Counted from the first letter of the stretch, positions 16,579 through 42,570 are shown. The stretch: DNA of 64,000 bases from Streptomyces sp. NBC_01317 (GCF_035961655.1 NZ_CP108393.1:7835501-7899500), one strand, 5' to 3'. Translations and numbers: made by a program. Notes: a model not told the origin generated them from the letters alone.

Positions 16579-17925
16579 GTGCCCCGCACGCCCGGCCGGT
16601 CCGACGTCCCGGGCGGCCAGCCCCTCACCGTAAAGCCCCTCACCGCACAGCCCCTCACCAACTGGGCGGGCAACATCGCCTTCCGCGCGGCGCGGGTGCA
16701 CCGCCCCGCCACCGTGGACGACCTGCGGGAGATCGTCGCGAGCAGCCACCGCGTACGGGCACTGGGCAGCGGGCACTCCTTCAACACCCTCGCGGACACC
16801 ACCGCCGACCTGGTGTCGGTGGCAGGCCTGCCACCGACCGTGGAGGTCGACCCGGACGCCCTGACGGTGACGGTCGGCGCGGGACTGCGCTTCGCCGCGT
16901 TCACCGGGGCCGTGCACGCCGCGGGCCTCGCGCTCCACAACCTCGGCTCGCTCCCGCACATCTCCGTCGCCGGCGCCTGCGCCACCGGCACCCACGGCTC
17001 CGGTATCGGCAACGGCTCGCTGGCCACCGCCGTACGTGCGATGGACCTCGTCACCGCCGACGGCGGGCTGCGCAACCTCCGCCGCGGCGAGGACGACTTC
17101 GCGGGAGCGGTGGTCGCGCTGGGGGCCACCGGCGTCGTCACCCGGATGACACTCGCTCTCGTACCGTCCTACGACGTCAGGCAATGGGTGTACGACGGGC
17201 TGCCGTACGCGCGGCTGCGTGAGCGTTTCGAGGACGTCCTGTCCGCCGCGTACAGCGTCAGTGTGTTCACCCGCTGGCAGCCGGACGAGAAGGCCCAGGT
17301 CTGGCTCAAGCAGCGGGCCGGTGACACCGCCGCCGGTTCCGGTCCCGAGTACGGCGAGGACCGGGCGCCCGGCCGCTGGCTGGGCGCGACCCTGGCCGAC
17401 GGCCCCCGCCACCCCGTGCCGGGCATGGACCCGGTGACCTGCACCCCCCAGTCGGGCGCCCCGGGACCTTGGCACGAGCGGCTCCCCCACTTCCGGCCCG
17501 AGTTCACCCCGAGCAACGGCGACGAGCTCCAGAGCGAGTACTTCGTGGCGCGCGAGGACGGCCCCGCCGCCTTCGACGCCCTGGCACGGATCAGCGACCG
17601 GATCGCGCCCGTCCTCCAGGTCGGCGAGATCCGCACGCTCGCGGCCGACGACCTGTGGCTGAGTCCGGCGTACGGACGCGACTCGGTGGCCTTCCACTTC
17701 ACCTGGATCCCCGACACCGGGGCCGTCACCCCCGTGCTCGGCGCCATCGAGGAGGCACTGGCTCCGTTCGGTGTGCGGCCGCACTGGGGCAAGCTGTTCA
17801 CCACCGGCCCCGAGCGGATGAGGGAGCTGTACGAGCGCTACGGCGACTTCGAGCGGCTGACCACCCGGCTGGATCCCGCAGGGGTGTTCCGCAACGAGCT
17901 GATCGCGCGGTACTTCCCCCGCTGA
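16579..17925 (+). CDS. aldO: Alditol oxidase (FAD-linked, covalent flavin)
   Basis: A 448-residue flavoprotein of the vanillyl-alcohol-oxidase family, closely resembling AldO/xylitol oxidase of Streptomyces, which oxidises terminal hydroxyls of xylitol and sorbitol with O2, giving H2O2. Key features: FAD-attachment motif LGSGHSFN with His66 the expected covalent FAD ligand; SLPHISVAGACATGTHGSG FAD-binding loop; active-site EIRT and HWGKLFT segments that hold the catalytic Glu/Arg and Lys in AldO. The GTG at 16579 is chosen because AAGGAG lies at 16567-16572; compared with the ~418-residue AldO it has about 25 extra N-terminal residues containing a short Pro-Leu-Thr repeat (LTVKPLTAQPLT). No signal peptide, so cytoplasmic. 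Confidence 0.88.
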   Translation: MPRTPGRSDVPGGQPLTVKPLTAQPLTNWAGNIAFRAARVHRPATVDDLREIVASSHRVRALGSGHSFNTLADTTADLVSVAGLPPTVEVDPDALTVTVGAGLRFAAFTGAVHAAGLALHNLGSLPHISVAGACATGTHGSGIGNGSLATAVRAMDLVTADGGLRNLRRGEDDFAGAVVALGATGVVTRMTLALVPSYDVRQWVYDGLPYARLRERFEDVLSAAYSVSVFTRWQPDEKAQVWLKQRAGDTAAGSGPEYGEDRAPGRWLGATLADGPRHPVPGMDPVTCTPQSGAPGPWHERLPHFRPEFTPSNGDELQSEYFVAREDGPAAFDALARISDRIAPVLQVGEIRTLAADDLWLSPAYGRDSVAFHFTWIPDTGAVTPVLGAIEEALAPFGVRPHWGKLFTTGPERMRELYERYGDFERLTTRLDPAGVFRNELIARYFPR

Positions 17926-18027
17926 CGGATCCCCCCGGTGGTTTCCGGCCGGCCCGGAATGTGATTTGTCACCGGATTTTTACCTGGGGCATAGCCGGGA
18001 CCCAGTTTCGGTTCCTAACCTCGCGAC

Positions 18028-19056
18028 ATGCCCCGCATTCCCCCCGCGCGGCGCCCCGCGTCCTCCGCGCGGCGCCGGCACGCCCTCACCACCTCGTCCG
18101 CGGTGGTCCTGCTCATGACCGGATGCGCGGTGGCGGGCGGGTTCGACGCGTCCGCGCAGAGCCGCCCGGAGTCGGAACTGAGGGTGGGCGGCCTCGGGAC
18201 GCTGAGCCTGCCCGCTTCCTCACCGGCCCCGCCCTCAGGGGTCGTACCCCTGCTCCGGACCCTGTTCCCCGACACCCCGTCGATCCCGTCCCCGTCGCCC
18301 CAGGCGTCCAGGAGCACGGCACGGGCCGTCGTACCCGCCGACCGGGACACCCTCCTCTCCGCGAAGCTCCACGACACGATGGCGTCCACCCCGGCCTCCC
18401 TGTCCGTGGCGGTGGTGGACCTGGACGACACGAGCCGGGCGCGGTACGGAGTCAAGGCGGGCCGGACGTACGACACGGCGAGCATCGTCAAGGTCGACAT
18501 CCTGGCGGCCCTGCTGCTCAAGGCGCAGGACGAACACCGCGGGCTCACCGCCGCGGAGAGGTCGTACGCGTCCTCGATGATCCGCGTCAGCGACAACGCG
18601 GCGACGGACGCCCTCTGGGGGATCATCGGCGGGGCCGGCGGTCTGGACGCCGCGAACCGCCGCCTGGGGCTCAGGGACACCACCGCGGGCGCGGGCGGGC
18701 TGTGGGGCCTGACCCAGACCACCGCCCCCGACCAGCTGATACTGCTCTCCGCGGTGTTCGGCGAGGACTCCCCGCTGACCGCCTCGTCCCGGTCCTACGC
18801 GCGGACGCTGATGGGACGGATAGCCGACGGCCAGGACTGGGGGGTCTCGGCGGCGGGCAAGGCCGTGGGGCTGAAGAACGGCTGGCTGCCGCGCAGCGCG
18901 ACCGGGCTGTGGGACATCAACAGCATCGGCGAGGTCACCGTGGACGGACACCCCTACCTGCTCGCCGTGGTGTCGAAGGGCAGTGTCTCGATGGAGAGCG
19001 GGATCTCGCTGGTGGAGCGTGCGGCGAAGGCGGCCGTGTCGGCTCTGACCGCCTGA
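18028..19056 (+). CDS. Class A beta-lactamase-like serine hydrolase, lipoprotein
   Basis: A 342-residue exported protein. The N-terminus is a lipoprotein-type signal with lipobox MTGC (Cys33) after a hydrophobic stretch. Residues about 110-340 are a serine hydrolase of the beta-lactamase/penicillin-binding fold: SIVK at 152-155 gives the SxxK nucleophile and general base, SDN at 188-190 is the second motif, and LKNGW near residue 289 fills the KxG position. The Pro/Ser-rich segment (about 60-100) is a cell-wall-spanning tether. Many Streptomyces proteins of this class lack measurable beta-lactamase activity, so a role in peptidoglycan or another ester/amide hydrolysis is possible. Single gene. 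Confidence 0.85.
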   Translation: MPRIPPARRPASSARRRHALTTSSAVVLLMTGCAVAGGFDASAQSRPESELRVGGLGTLSLPASSPAPPSGVVPLLRTLFPDTPSIPSPSPQASRSTARAVVPADRDTLLSAKLHDTMASTPASLSVAVVDLDDTSRARYGVKAGRTYDTASIVKVDILAALLLKAQDEHRGLTAAERSYASSMIRVSDNAATDALWGIIGGAGGLDAANRRLGLRDTTAGAGGLWGLTQTTAPDQLILLSAVFGEDSPLTASSRSYARTLMGRIADGQDWGVSAAGKAVGLKNGWLPRSATGLWDINSIGEVTVDGHPYLLAVVSKGSVSMESGISLVERAAKAAVSALTA

Positions 19057-19176
19057 TTCGCCCGCCGTTCCGGCCCGCGGGGACGCCGGGGGCGACCGCC
19101 TCTGCGCAAATGCGCCGATCTCGCGACAATGGAGGGATACCGCTCAAGTTGTCGTCGTGGATGAGGTGGATCCGGC

Positions 19177-20190
19177 ATGCGTGCAGTTGTTGCGAACGCG
19201 GTGAACACACCGCTGTCACGGGTCGAGCGGGATGTCCCCGACATCGGCACCGGGGAAGTCCTCGTCAAGATGACCGCGTGTGGAGTGTGTTTCTCCGATC
19301 TCAGACTGATCCAGGGCGATTACCCCTTCGCCCGGTTCCCGGTGATCCCCGGCCACGAGATCACCGGAACGATCGCCGCGGTGGGCGACGGCGTCGCGGG
19401 ACACCGCGTCGGTGACGCCGTGGGGGCGCAGTTCCTCTACGACTCGGACGGCTCCTGCGACTACTGCGTCAGCGGCGACCAGATCCTCTGCCCCCACAAG
19501 CGGATCACCGGCGTCGTCGCCGACGGCGGCTACGCGGAGTACGGCGTGTTCAAGGGCGCGTTTGTCACACCGCTGCCGAGCGGGCTCGACCCCGTCGCGG
19601 CGGCCCCGCTGATGTGCGCGGGCCTCACCGCGTTCAACGCGCTGCGCCGGGCGGACGTCCACGCGGGCTCGCGCGTCGCGGTTGTCGGCGCGGGCGGCAT
19701 CGGGGCCCTCGCCATCCGGTACGCCATCGCCATGGGAGCCCGCGTCGCCGTGGTCGGCCGCTCGCGGCGGGGCGACGACCGGGCCAAGGAGATGGGCGCG
19801 GAACTGTTCGTGGCCGGCGCCGAGACCGATCCGGCGGTGGCCCTCAAGGAGTGGGACGGCGGAGCGAACGTCATCCTGAACGCCGCCCCCGCCACCGAAG
19901 CCGGGAACGCCACCGTGGGCGGCCTCGCCCCCGGCGGCACCCTGGTCTTCTGCGGATACGGCTCCGGGCCGGTCACCGTGCCCAGCCAGCAGATGGTCCT
20001 CAGCCGGCTGCGTGTGACGGGCAGCCCGTCCGGCTCCCCCCACGACCTGCGCGACACGCTCGCCTTCTCGGCCCAGCACGGGATCCTCCCCGAGATCACC
20101 CCGATCGACCTGGACGACGCGCCCGCCGCCGTGGACGGGCTGGCCACCGGAGCCCGTACGCACGGCAGGTCGGTCATCGCGTTCGACTGA
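19177..20190 (+). CDS. Zinc-dependent alcohol dehydrogenase (MDR family)
   Basis: A 337-residue medium-chain dehydrogenase. Catalytic zinc ligands are visible: Cys38 in ACGVCFSD and His60-Glu61 in PGHE. The Rossmann motif is VVGAGGIG. The structural-zinc loop at 91-105 reads D-G-S-C-D-Y-C with a final Cys at 105, so the first of the four usual cysteines is Asp91; the other three remain. The gene is followed after 46 bases by an SDR gene on the same strand, which suggests two consecutive redox steps on related substrates, as in detoxification or catabolism of alcohols and aldehydes. Cofactor preference (NAD or NADP) not determined. Confidence 0.88.
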   Translation: MRAVVANAVNTPLSRVERDVPDIGTGEVLVKMTACGVCFSDLRLIQGDYPFARFPVIPGHEITGTIAAVGDGVAGHRVGDAVGAQFLYDSDGSCDYCVSGDQILCPHKRITGVVADGGYAEYGVFKGAFVTPLPSGLDPVAAAPLMCAGLTAFNALRRADVHAGSRVAVVGAGGIGALAIRYAIAMGARVAVVGRSRRGDDRAKEMGAELFVAGAETDPAVALKEWDGGANVILNAAPATEAGNATVGGLAPGGTLVFCGYGSGPVTVPSQQMVLSRLRVTGSPSGSPHDLRDTLAFSAQHGILPEITPIDLDDAPAAVDGLATGARTHGRSVIAFD

Positions 20191-20236
20191 GGGCGCGTCC
20201 GCGCGCCCCGTCCGCTTTTTTCCACAGGAGTTCGTC

Positions 20237-21124
20237 ATGGGAAAGACGATCATCATCACAGGCGCCGGCTCCGGATTCGGGGCTCTGGCGGCCCGCGCGC
20301 TGGCCGACGCCGGCCACACCGTGTACGCGGTGATGCGCGACACGACCGGCCGGAACGCCAAGCGGGTCGACGAGGCCAAGACGTATGCCGAGGAACACCG
20401 GGTGGACCTGCGCACCGTCGAACTCGACGTCCTGTCGCAGGACTCCGCCGACACCGCCGTCAACACCGTCCTGGCGGCTTCGGGGCTGCTGGACGTGGTG
20501 GTGCACAACGCCGGTCACATGGTCGTCGGCCCCGCCGAGGCCTTCACCGCGGAGGAGCTGACCGGCGTCTACGACACCAATGTGCTGGGCGCCCAGCGGG
20601 TGAACCGCGCCGCCCTGCCCCACCTGCGGTCCCGCCGCGACGGCCTGCTCCTCTGGGTCGGCTCCAGCTCCGCCAAGGGCGGCACCCCGCCCTACCTCGG
20701 CCCCTACTTCGCGGCCAAGGCCGCCGAGGACGCGCTGGCCGTCACGTACGCCGCCGAGCTGGCCCGCTTCAACATCGAGACGACCATCGTCGTGCCCGGG
20801 TCCTTCACCACCGGGACCCAGCACTTCGCGACCAGCGGCCGGCCCGCCGACCGGACGGTGATCCCCGCCTATGAGGAGGAGTACGCGGGGCTGATGGGCC
20901 AGGTCTCCGGGCGGCCGGCCGATCTGGCCCCGGACGACGCGGACGTGTCGCAGGTCGCCGCCGCGGTCGTGGAGGTCGTGGACACCGAGCACGGCAAGCG
21001 GCCCTTCCGCGTCCATGTCGACCCGGCCGACGACGGCAGCGGCACGGTGAGCGCCGTGGCCGACCACATCCGCGCCGAGTTCCTCACCCGTATCGGCCTG
21101 GAGGATCTGCTGGTCCCGCACTGA
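20237..21124 (+). CDS. Short-chain dehydrogenase/reductase
   Basis: A 295-residue classical SDR. Cofactor motif TGAGSGFG (residues 8-15), NAG motif (HNAGH), catalytic Ser in WVGSSSA and the Tyr-x-x-x-Lys pair in PYFAAK are all present. It is slightly longer than the ~250-residue norm because of a C-terminal extension (about 250-295). A clear AGGAG lies upstream of the ATG at 20237. It is the second gene of a probable pair with the upstream zinc alcohol dehydrogenase. Substrate unknown. Confidence 0.9.
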   Translation: MGKTIIITGAGSGFGALAARALADAGHTVYAVMRDTTGRNAKRVDEAKTYAEEHRVDLRTVELDVLSQDSADTAVNTVLAASGLLDVVVHNAGHMVVGPAEAFTAEELTGVYDTNVLGAQRVNRAALPHLRSRRDGLLLWVGSSSAKGGTPPYLGPYFAAKAAEDALAVTYAAELARFNIETTIVVPGSFTTGTQHFATSGRPADRTVIPAYEEEYAGLMGQVSGRPADLAPDDADVSQVAAAVVEVVDTEHGKRPFRVHVDPADDGSGTVSAVADHIRAEFLTRIGLEDLLVPH

Positions 21125-21130
21125 CGACCC

Positions 21131-21163
21131 CCGCACCGAGGGGGACTCCGCCGCCGGGTGCGG
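21131..21163. terminator. Weak candidate bidirectional terminator
   Basis: CCGCACC (21131-21137) pairs with GGTGCGG (21157-21163) in the gap between the converging SDR and methyltransferase genes; flanking CTGA and TCAG can extend the stem across a bulge. Modest stability, so low confidence. Confidence 0.35.
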
Positions 21164-22006
21164 TCAGCGCGGTGCGAAACGCGTCAGGACGGTCATGGTC
21201 GGCCGCAGGTTCCGTACACCCGGCACACGGCGGGCGAGAGGAGCCACCGCGCCGAAGAACACCCCGTGACCCCGGGGGACCGGCACTTCCCGCACCTCGC
21301 TGATGCCCGGATGCGCGGTGAAGACCTTCCGCAGCTCGCCCGCGTTCATGCCCCACGGCATCGGCGGGGTGGTGTAGCCCTGCACGGTGGTCATCCCGCC
21401 GTGCGCCGTCCGCGTGCTGAACCAGCGCGGCACCGCGTCGAAGACGAGCGCGCCCCCCGGGAAGCGCTCGGCGCACCGGGCGATCAGCTCCCGCACCTCG
21501 GCCGGGCGCAGGTACATCAGCAGTCCCTGCGCGGTGACGAGGACACCCCGGGAGGTGTCGACCTCGTTCATCCACGCGGGATCGAGGGCGGAACAGGCGA
21601 GCGTACGGCGCCGCTCACCGTCGGGCAGCAGGTCCCGCCGGACGGCCACCGTCTCCGGCAGGTCGACGGAGAGCCAGTGCACGCGCCCGTTGTCCACCCG
21701 CCAGAACTGGGTCTCCAGTCCTTCGCCCAGCGCGACGACCGTGCCGTCGGGGTGTTCGGCGAGGAAGTCCCGTACCACCGAGTCGAAGGTCAGCACCCGC
21801 AGCGCCTGGCCCTGCGCGAGGAACGGGCTCGGCGGCCCGAACGTCTCCTCGAAGGGATAGTCGATGGAGTCCACGAGCGTGACCGCGTGCGGGTCCTCGA
21901 ACGCGGCGACCGGCTGCCGGGCCGCGAACGAGCGGTGGTAGAGATTCCACAGCAGCGTCTCCGGGACGGCGGAGAGCGCGACCGTTCGTGGTGTCCCGTG
22001 GTCCAT
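21164..22006 (-). CDS. SAM-dependent methyltransferase, leucine-carboxyl-methyltransferase (PPM2/TcmP-like) family
   Basis: A 280-residue class I methyltransferase. The ATG at 22006 has GGGAGG about 9 bases upstream. Motif I appears as VVALGEGLETQFWR, followed by WLSVDLPE with the acidic residue that binds the SAM ribose, and GLLMYL typical of the Ppm2/TcmP family of small-molecule O-methyltransferases. These enzymes methylate carboxyl or phenolic oxygens in actinobacterial secondary metabolites, but the acceptor here is unknown. It is convergent with the SDR gene and follows another methyltransferase gene on the same strand by 91 bases, so the two may be co-transcribed. Confidence 0.85.
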   Translation of the reverse strand: MDHGTPRTVALSAVPETLLWNLYHRSFAARQPVAAFEDPHAVTLVDSIDYPFEETFGPPSPFLAQGQALRVLTFDSVVRDFLAEHPDGTVVALGEGLETQFWRVDNGRVHWLSVDLPETVAVRRDLLPDGERRRTLACSALDPAWMNEVDTSRGVLVTAQGLLMYLRPAEVRELIARCAERFPGGALVFDAVPRWFSTRTAHGGMTTVQGYTTPPMPWGMNAGELRKVFTAHPGISEVREVPVPRGHGVFFGAVAPLARRVPGVRNLRPTMTVLTRFAPR

Positions 22007-22097
22007 GGCGCTGGTCCTCCCGTGTTCGCCTGCGGTGTGCCTCTCCCATTCAACCGTGCCCATCCCCGGTGACCGACGAACGGGCAGCGGCCGAGCG

Positions 22098-22847
22098 CTA
22101 CCGCGAATGCGCCGATCCGCCCCGGCGCGCGACCATGAGCGCGCCCCGCGGCGTTCCGTCGGGCCGCTCGCCCAGGTCCGGGAGGGGAAGCAGCTCGGTC
22201 GTGAAGCCGGCCCGGGTCAGATCGGCCAGCACATCCGGCAGGGGAAAGGTGCGGTAGTACATGACGAAGGACGGACGGCGTACGAGGTTGCGCAGCCGCA
22301 TGACGCCGTCGAAGCCCCACAGCGTCCAGTACAGCCGCGAGCCGACCGGCGGCGGCGCCGGCACGGGGAAGACGAACAGGCCGCCGGGTCGCAGCGCCGC
22401 GTGGGCCTGGGCGAAGAGTCCGGGGCGCTCGGCGGGCAGGAAGTGCCCGAACGCGCCGAAGCTCACGGCCAGGTCGAACGCCGAGGTGAAGGGGAGGGCG
22501 CGGGCGTCGGCCCGTACCCAGCCGACGGCGGGTCCCGGGCGCGGATCGTCACCGAACCGGGCCGCGGCCTCGGCGAGCATGCCCGCGCTGAAGTCGACCC
22601 CGGTCACCCGCTCCTCGCACACCTGCCGCAGCACCCCCACCCCGGCCCCGGTGCCGCAGCAGAGGTCGACGCCCCTACGGAACGGGCCGAGCGGCCGTAC
22701 CGCCCGGGTCACCGCGTCCAGCACCCGCTCCGGCGTACGGAACGGCGTGTGGTCGAACTTGGGCGCGAGCAGGTCGTAGCCGTGCTCGATGGAGGAGAGC
22801 GCCTGGACGGCGAGTTCGCGAAGGGTCGGGCCCTGAGGGGTGAACAT
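22098..22847 (-). CDS. Class I SAM-dependent methyltransferase (Methyltransf_11 type)
   Basis: A 249-residue methyltransferase starting at the ATG 22847 (a GTG immediately before it could also serve). Motif I is VDLCCGTGAGVG (residues about 60-71), then VTGVDFSAGML for ribose binding, RADARALPF for adenine contact and LRPGGLFVFPV as post-motif III. The pattern matches ubiquinone/menaquinone-type C- or small-molecule methyltransferases, without further substrate clues. Divergent from the amino-acid ABC operon, with about 143 bases between the starts. Confidence 0.88.
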   Translation of the reverse strand: MFTPQGPTLRELAVQALSSIEHGYDLLAPKFDHTPFRTPERVLDAVTRAVRPLGPFRRGVDLCCGTGAGVGVLRQVCEERVTGVDFSAGMLAEAAARFGDDPRPGPAVGWVRADARALPFTSAFDLAVSFGAFGHFLPAERPGLFAQAHAALRPGGLFVFPVPAPPPVGSRLYWTLWGFDGVMRLRNLVRRPSFVMYYRTFPLPDVLADLTRAGFTTELLPLPDLGERPDGTPRGALMVARRGGSAHSR

Positions 22848-22990
22848 CACTCAGGAGCCTAGTCGCGCACGCGGCGGCTCCGGTGCGGGGGGCGGGTCCG
22901 AGCGCGGAGAAAACACACATCGGTGGAATTTCATACGATCGCAATCAGGTGATCTCGACAGCGCGGCCCGTGGAGTGCAATTCTCCCGCC

Positions 22991-23872
22991 ATGCACCTCA
23001 GAGCCCGAATCGGCTTTCCCGCCCTCTTTGTCGCCGCCGCTGTCACCGTCGGCGGCTGCGCCCCGCAGGACGACTCGGCGTCCGACGACGCCGCGTCCCC
23101 CGGAACGTCGGCCACCGCGCCGGCCTGCGACAAGGGGAAACTCGCCACGCACACCGCGGGCAAGCTGACGATCGGCACCGACAAGCCGGCGTACGCGCCC
23201 TGGTTCCAGGACGACCCGGCCAACGGCAAGGGATTCGAGTCCGCCGTCGCGTACTCCGTCGCCGAGGCCCTCGGGTACGGCAAGGACCAGGTCGTCTGGC
23301 AGACGGTGCCCTTCAACAACTCCTTCTCACCGGGTGCGAAGGACTTCGACTTCGACATCAACCAGGTCTCCATCAGCGACGAACGCAAGCAGGCCGTCGA
23401 CTTCTCGTCCGGCTACTACGACGTGCGCCAGGCCGTCATCGCGCTGAAGAGCTCCCCGTACGCGAAGGCGAAGACGATCGCGGACCTCAAGGGCGCCAAA
23501 CTGGGCGCCCAGGTCGGCACCACCAGCCTCGACACGATCAACGACGTCATCAAGCCCGGCCGGAAGCCGGCCGTCTACCAGAAGAACGACTTCGCCAAGT
23601 CGGCGCTGCGCAACAAGCAGGTCGACGCGATCGTCGTGGACCTGCCGACGGCCTTCTACATCACCGGCGCCGAGGTGACCGACGCCGAGGTCGTCGGCCA
23701 GTTCCCCAACGCGGGCGGCGCCACCGAGCAGTTCGGGCTCGTGCTCGACCAGGGCAGCAAGCTCACCTCCTGCGTCACCCGGGCCGTCGACGGGCTGCGC
23801 GGGAACGGCACGCTCGCGGACCTGGAGAAGCAGTGGCTGTCGGACGCGGTGGACGCTCCGGTGCTCAAGTGA
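22991..23872 (+). CDS. Amino-acid ABC transporter substrate-binding lipoprotein
   Basis: A 293-residue solute-binding protein of family 3. The ATG at 22991 begins a lipoprotein signal with lipobox VGGC, followed by an acidic, Ala/Ser-rich tether. The mature domain has the type II periplasmic-binding fold with signatures KLTIGTDKPAYAPW at the start and DFDFDINQVSISDERKQAVDFSSGYY, the family 3 pattern around the ligand site. It overlaps the permease gene by 4 bases, so the three genes form one operon with translational coupling. Ligand probably a polar amino acid, by family. Confidence 0.92.
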   Translation: MHLRARIGFPALFVAAAVTVGGCAPQDDSASDDAASPGTSATAPACDKGKLATHTAGKLTIGTDKPAYAPWFQDDPANGKGFESAVAYSVAEALGYGKDQVVWQTVPFNNSFSPGAKDFDFDINQVSISDERKQAVDFSSGYYDVRQAVIALKSSPYAKAKTIADLKGAKLGAQVGTTSLDTINDVIKPGRKPAVYQKNDFAKSALRNKQVDAIVVDLPTAFYITGAEVTDAEVVGQFPNAGGATEQFGLVLDQGSKLTSCVTRAVDGLRGNGTLADLEKQWLSDAVDAPVLK

Positions 23873-24777
23873 CCACTGGCACCATCCGCAAGGAGAACGG
23901 CGAGAACGGCGGGGGGAGCCCCGTCGGGGACACGTACACCCCCTCGGCGCGGCGGCTGGAGCGCGAGCGCTTCAAACGGGTCCGGGCCCGCCGCGCCACC
24001 GCGATCGCCGCCCTCTCCACCCTGGTGACCGGCGGCGTCCTGTTCGTCGTCATCACCGGTTCGCCCGGCTGGCAGCGCACCCGCGAGACGTTCTTCAGCG
24101 CCAAGTACGCCCGCATGGCACTGCCGGACGTCCTCGACGGCCTGCTCCTCAACCTGCGGCTGCTGGCGATCTGCGGTGTCTGCGTCCTCCTGCTCGGCCT
24201 GCTCCTCGCCGTCGCCCGGACGCTGCGCGGCCCGGTCTTCTTCCCGGTCCGCGCGCTGGCCACCGCGTACACCGACTTCTTCCGCGGACTGCCCCTGATC
24301 ATCTGCCTGCTGATGGTCGTCTTCGGCGTCCCGGCCCTCCGGCTCCAGGGCGTCACCAACGACCCGGTGGTGCTCGGCGGCACCGCGCTCGTCCTCACCT
24401 ACTCCGCGTACGTGGCCGAGGTCTTCCGCGCGGGCATCGAGTCCGTCCACCCCTCGCAGCGGGCCGCCGCCCGTTCGCTGGGGCTGTCCGGCGCGCAGAC
24501 GCTGCGGTACGTGGTGCTCCCGCAGGCGGTACGGCGCGTGGTGCCGCCGCTCCTCAACGACCTGGTCTCGCTCCAGAAGGACACGGGCCTCGTGTCGATC
24601 GCCGGCGCGGTCGACGCCGTCTACGCGGCGCAGATCATCGCCGGAAAGTACTTCAACTACACGCCGTACGTCGTCGCGGGCCTCGTCTTCGTCGCGCTGA
24701 CGATCCCGATGACCCGCTTCACCGACTGGGTCACGGCCCGGATGGACCGGCGGCGCGCGCAGGGAGGGACCGTATGA
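23869..24777 (+). CDS. Amino-acid ABC transporter permease
   Basis: A 302-residue HisM/GlnP-type inner-membrane permease starting at the GTG 23869, which overlaps the stop of the binding protein (GTGA). About five to six hydrophobic helices are visible after a charged cytoplasmic N-terminus of some 45 residues. The EAA loop that contacts the ATPase appears as AAARSLGLSGAQTLRYVVLPQA, and a TDFFRGLPLI segment is typical of polar amino-acid permeases. It overlaps the ATPase gene by 4 bases (ATGA). Only one permease gene is present, so it presumably works as a homodimer. Confidence 0.93.
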   Translation: MTTGTIRKENGENGGGSPVGDTYTPSARRLERERFKRVRARRATAIAALSTLVTGGVLFVVITGSPGWQRTRETFFSAKYARMALPDVLDGLLLNLRLLAICGVCVLLLGLLLAVARTLRGPVFFPVRALATAYTDFFRGLPLIICLLMVVFGVPALRLQGVTNDPVVLGGTALVLTYSAYVAEVFRAGIESVHPSQRAAARSLGLSGAQTLRYVVLPQAVRRVVPPLLNDLVSLQKDTGLVSIAGAVDAVYAAQIIAGKYFNYTPYVVAGLVFVALTIPMTRFTDWVTARMDRRRAQGGTV

Positions 24778-25553
24778 CGGCCGACCGAAACGACCGGAAC
24801 GGGGCCACCCCCGTGCTGCGGCTGGAGTCCGTACGCAAGACCTTCGGCCGGGACCGCGTCATCCTGCGGGACGTCAGCCTCGACGTCCCGCAGCACACCG
24901 TGACGGCGCTGATCGGCGCCTCGGGCTCCGGCAAGTCGACGCTCCTGCGGTGCGCCAACCTCTTGGAGGAGATCGACGACGGGGCGATCTTCCTCGACGG
25001 CGAGGAGATCACCGACCCCCGGGCCGACCCGGACGCGGTGCGCCGCCGTATCGGCGTCGTCTTCCAGGCGTACAACCTCTTCCCGCACATGACGGTCCTC
25101 CAGAACGTCACCCTCGCCCCCCGCCGGGTCCTCGGCGTCGAGCGCGCCGAGGCGGAGGCGGGCGCGCGCGAACTGCTCGCCCGGCTGGGCCTGGCCGACA
25201 AGGCGGGGGAGTACCCGGACCGCCTCAGCGGCGGCCAGCAGCAGCGCGCGGCGATCGTCAGGGCCCTGGCGGTACGGCCCCGGCTGCTGCTCCTCGACGA
25301 GATCACGGCGGCGCTCGACCCCGAGTTGGTGGGCGAGGTGCTGTCGGTCGTACGGGACCTCAAGGGCGAGGGCATGACGATGGTGCTGGCCACCCACGAG
25401 ATGGGCTTCGCCCGGGAGGTCGCGGACCAGGTGTGCTTCCTGGACGACGGCGTGGTGCTGGAACGCGGCACCCCGGCCGAGGTCTTCGGCGCACCGCGCG
25501 AGCACCGCACCCAGCAGTTCCTGCGCCGGATCGTGGAGGCGGGCCGGCTCTGA
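24774..25553 (+). CDS. Amino-acid ABC transporter ATP-binding protein
   Basis: A 259-residue ABC ATPase. Walker A GASGSGKST (48-56), Q-loop VFQAYNLFPH, signature LSGGQQQR, Walker B LLLLDEIT and H-loop ATHE are all intact, and the GlnQ/HisP-like sequence after the Q-loop identifies a polar amino-acid importer. It is the last gene of the three-gene operon. Its stop codon is only 19 bases from the end of the converging peptide synthetase gene, with no obvious terminator between them, so transcripts from the two strands may interfere. Confidence 0.94.
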   Translation: MTADRNDRNGATPVLRLESVRKTFGRDRVILRDVSLDVPQHTVTALIGASGSGKSTLLRCANLLEEIDDGAIFLDGEEITDPRADPDAVRRRIGVVFQAYNLFPHMTVLQNVTLAPRRVLGVERAEAEAGARELLARLGLADKAGEYPDRLSGGQQQRAAIVRALAVRPRLLLLDEITAALDPELVGEVLSVVRDLKGEGMTMVLATHEMGFAREVADQVCFLDDGVVLERGTPAEVFGAPREHRTQQFLRRIVEAGRL

Positions 25554-25572
25554 GGGAGCGGTCCGTGAGTCC

Positions 25573-42318
<16,746 letters not shown>

Positions 42319-42570
42319 ATCCGCACCCCGGTCAACGCTCGCGCTCCTTACCAGGAGCAGCCAATTAAGCAATTTGACAGCAACGTCGATCCGGGTCACC
42401 CTCTCAAGCCGAACTGAGCACTGTCAACTATTCTTGGCGAAGTGGGCATCTAGATGGTGTTTGATGTTTGTTTGCGGCGGCTGTTTACTGTTTTGCCGTA
42501 TTTTTCGCCCCGTGATTAACCGGACGGAATGCCGGTGCCGCCCTCCGGGGGGCCATGAGAAGCTTGGGGG
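42319..42570. other. AT-richer control region between NRPS and acetyltransferase genes
   Basis: These 252 bases separate the divergent NRPS and GNAT genes and are clearly lower in GC than the window average, especially 42420-42530. A perfect TTGACA (-35 type) is present on the minus strand at 42422-42427 but no good -10 follows at 16-19 bases. Part of the region could be coding if the NRPS starts at the GTG 42399. The NRPS promoter is expected here. Confidence 0.45.

Noticed and set aside
17943..17959. Hairpin TTCCGG/CCGGAA as terminator of the alditol oxidase gene
   Set aside because: Only a 6-bp stem and it lies where the promoter of the next gene is expected.
22991..25553. ABC transporter next to the NRPS considered as the peptide exporter
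   Set aside because: It has a substrate-binding lipoprotein and polar amino-acid permease signatures, so it is an importer; it is also convergent with the NRPS gene.
42422..42427. Perfect TTGACA considered as the NRPS -35 box
   Set aside because: No acceptable -10 hexamer lies 16-19 bases downstream on the minus strand, so the promoter is left unassigned.
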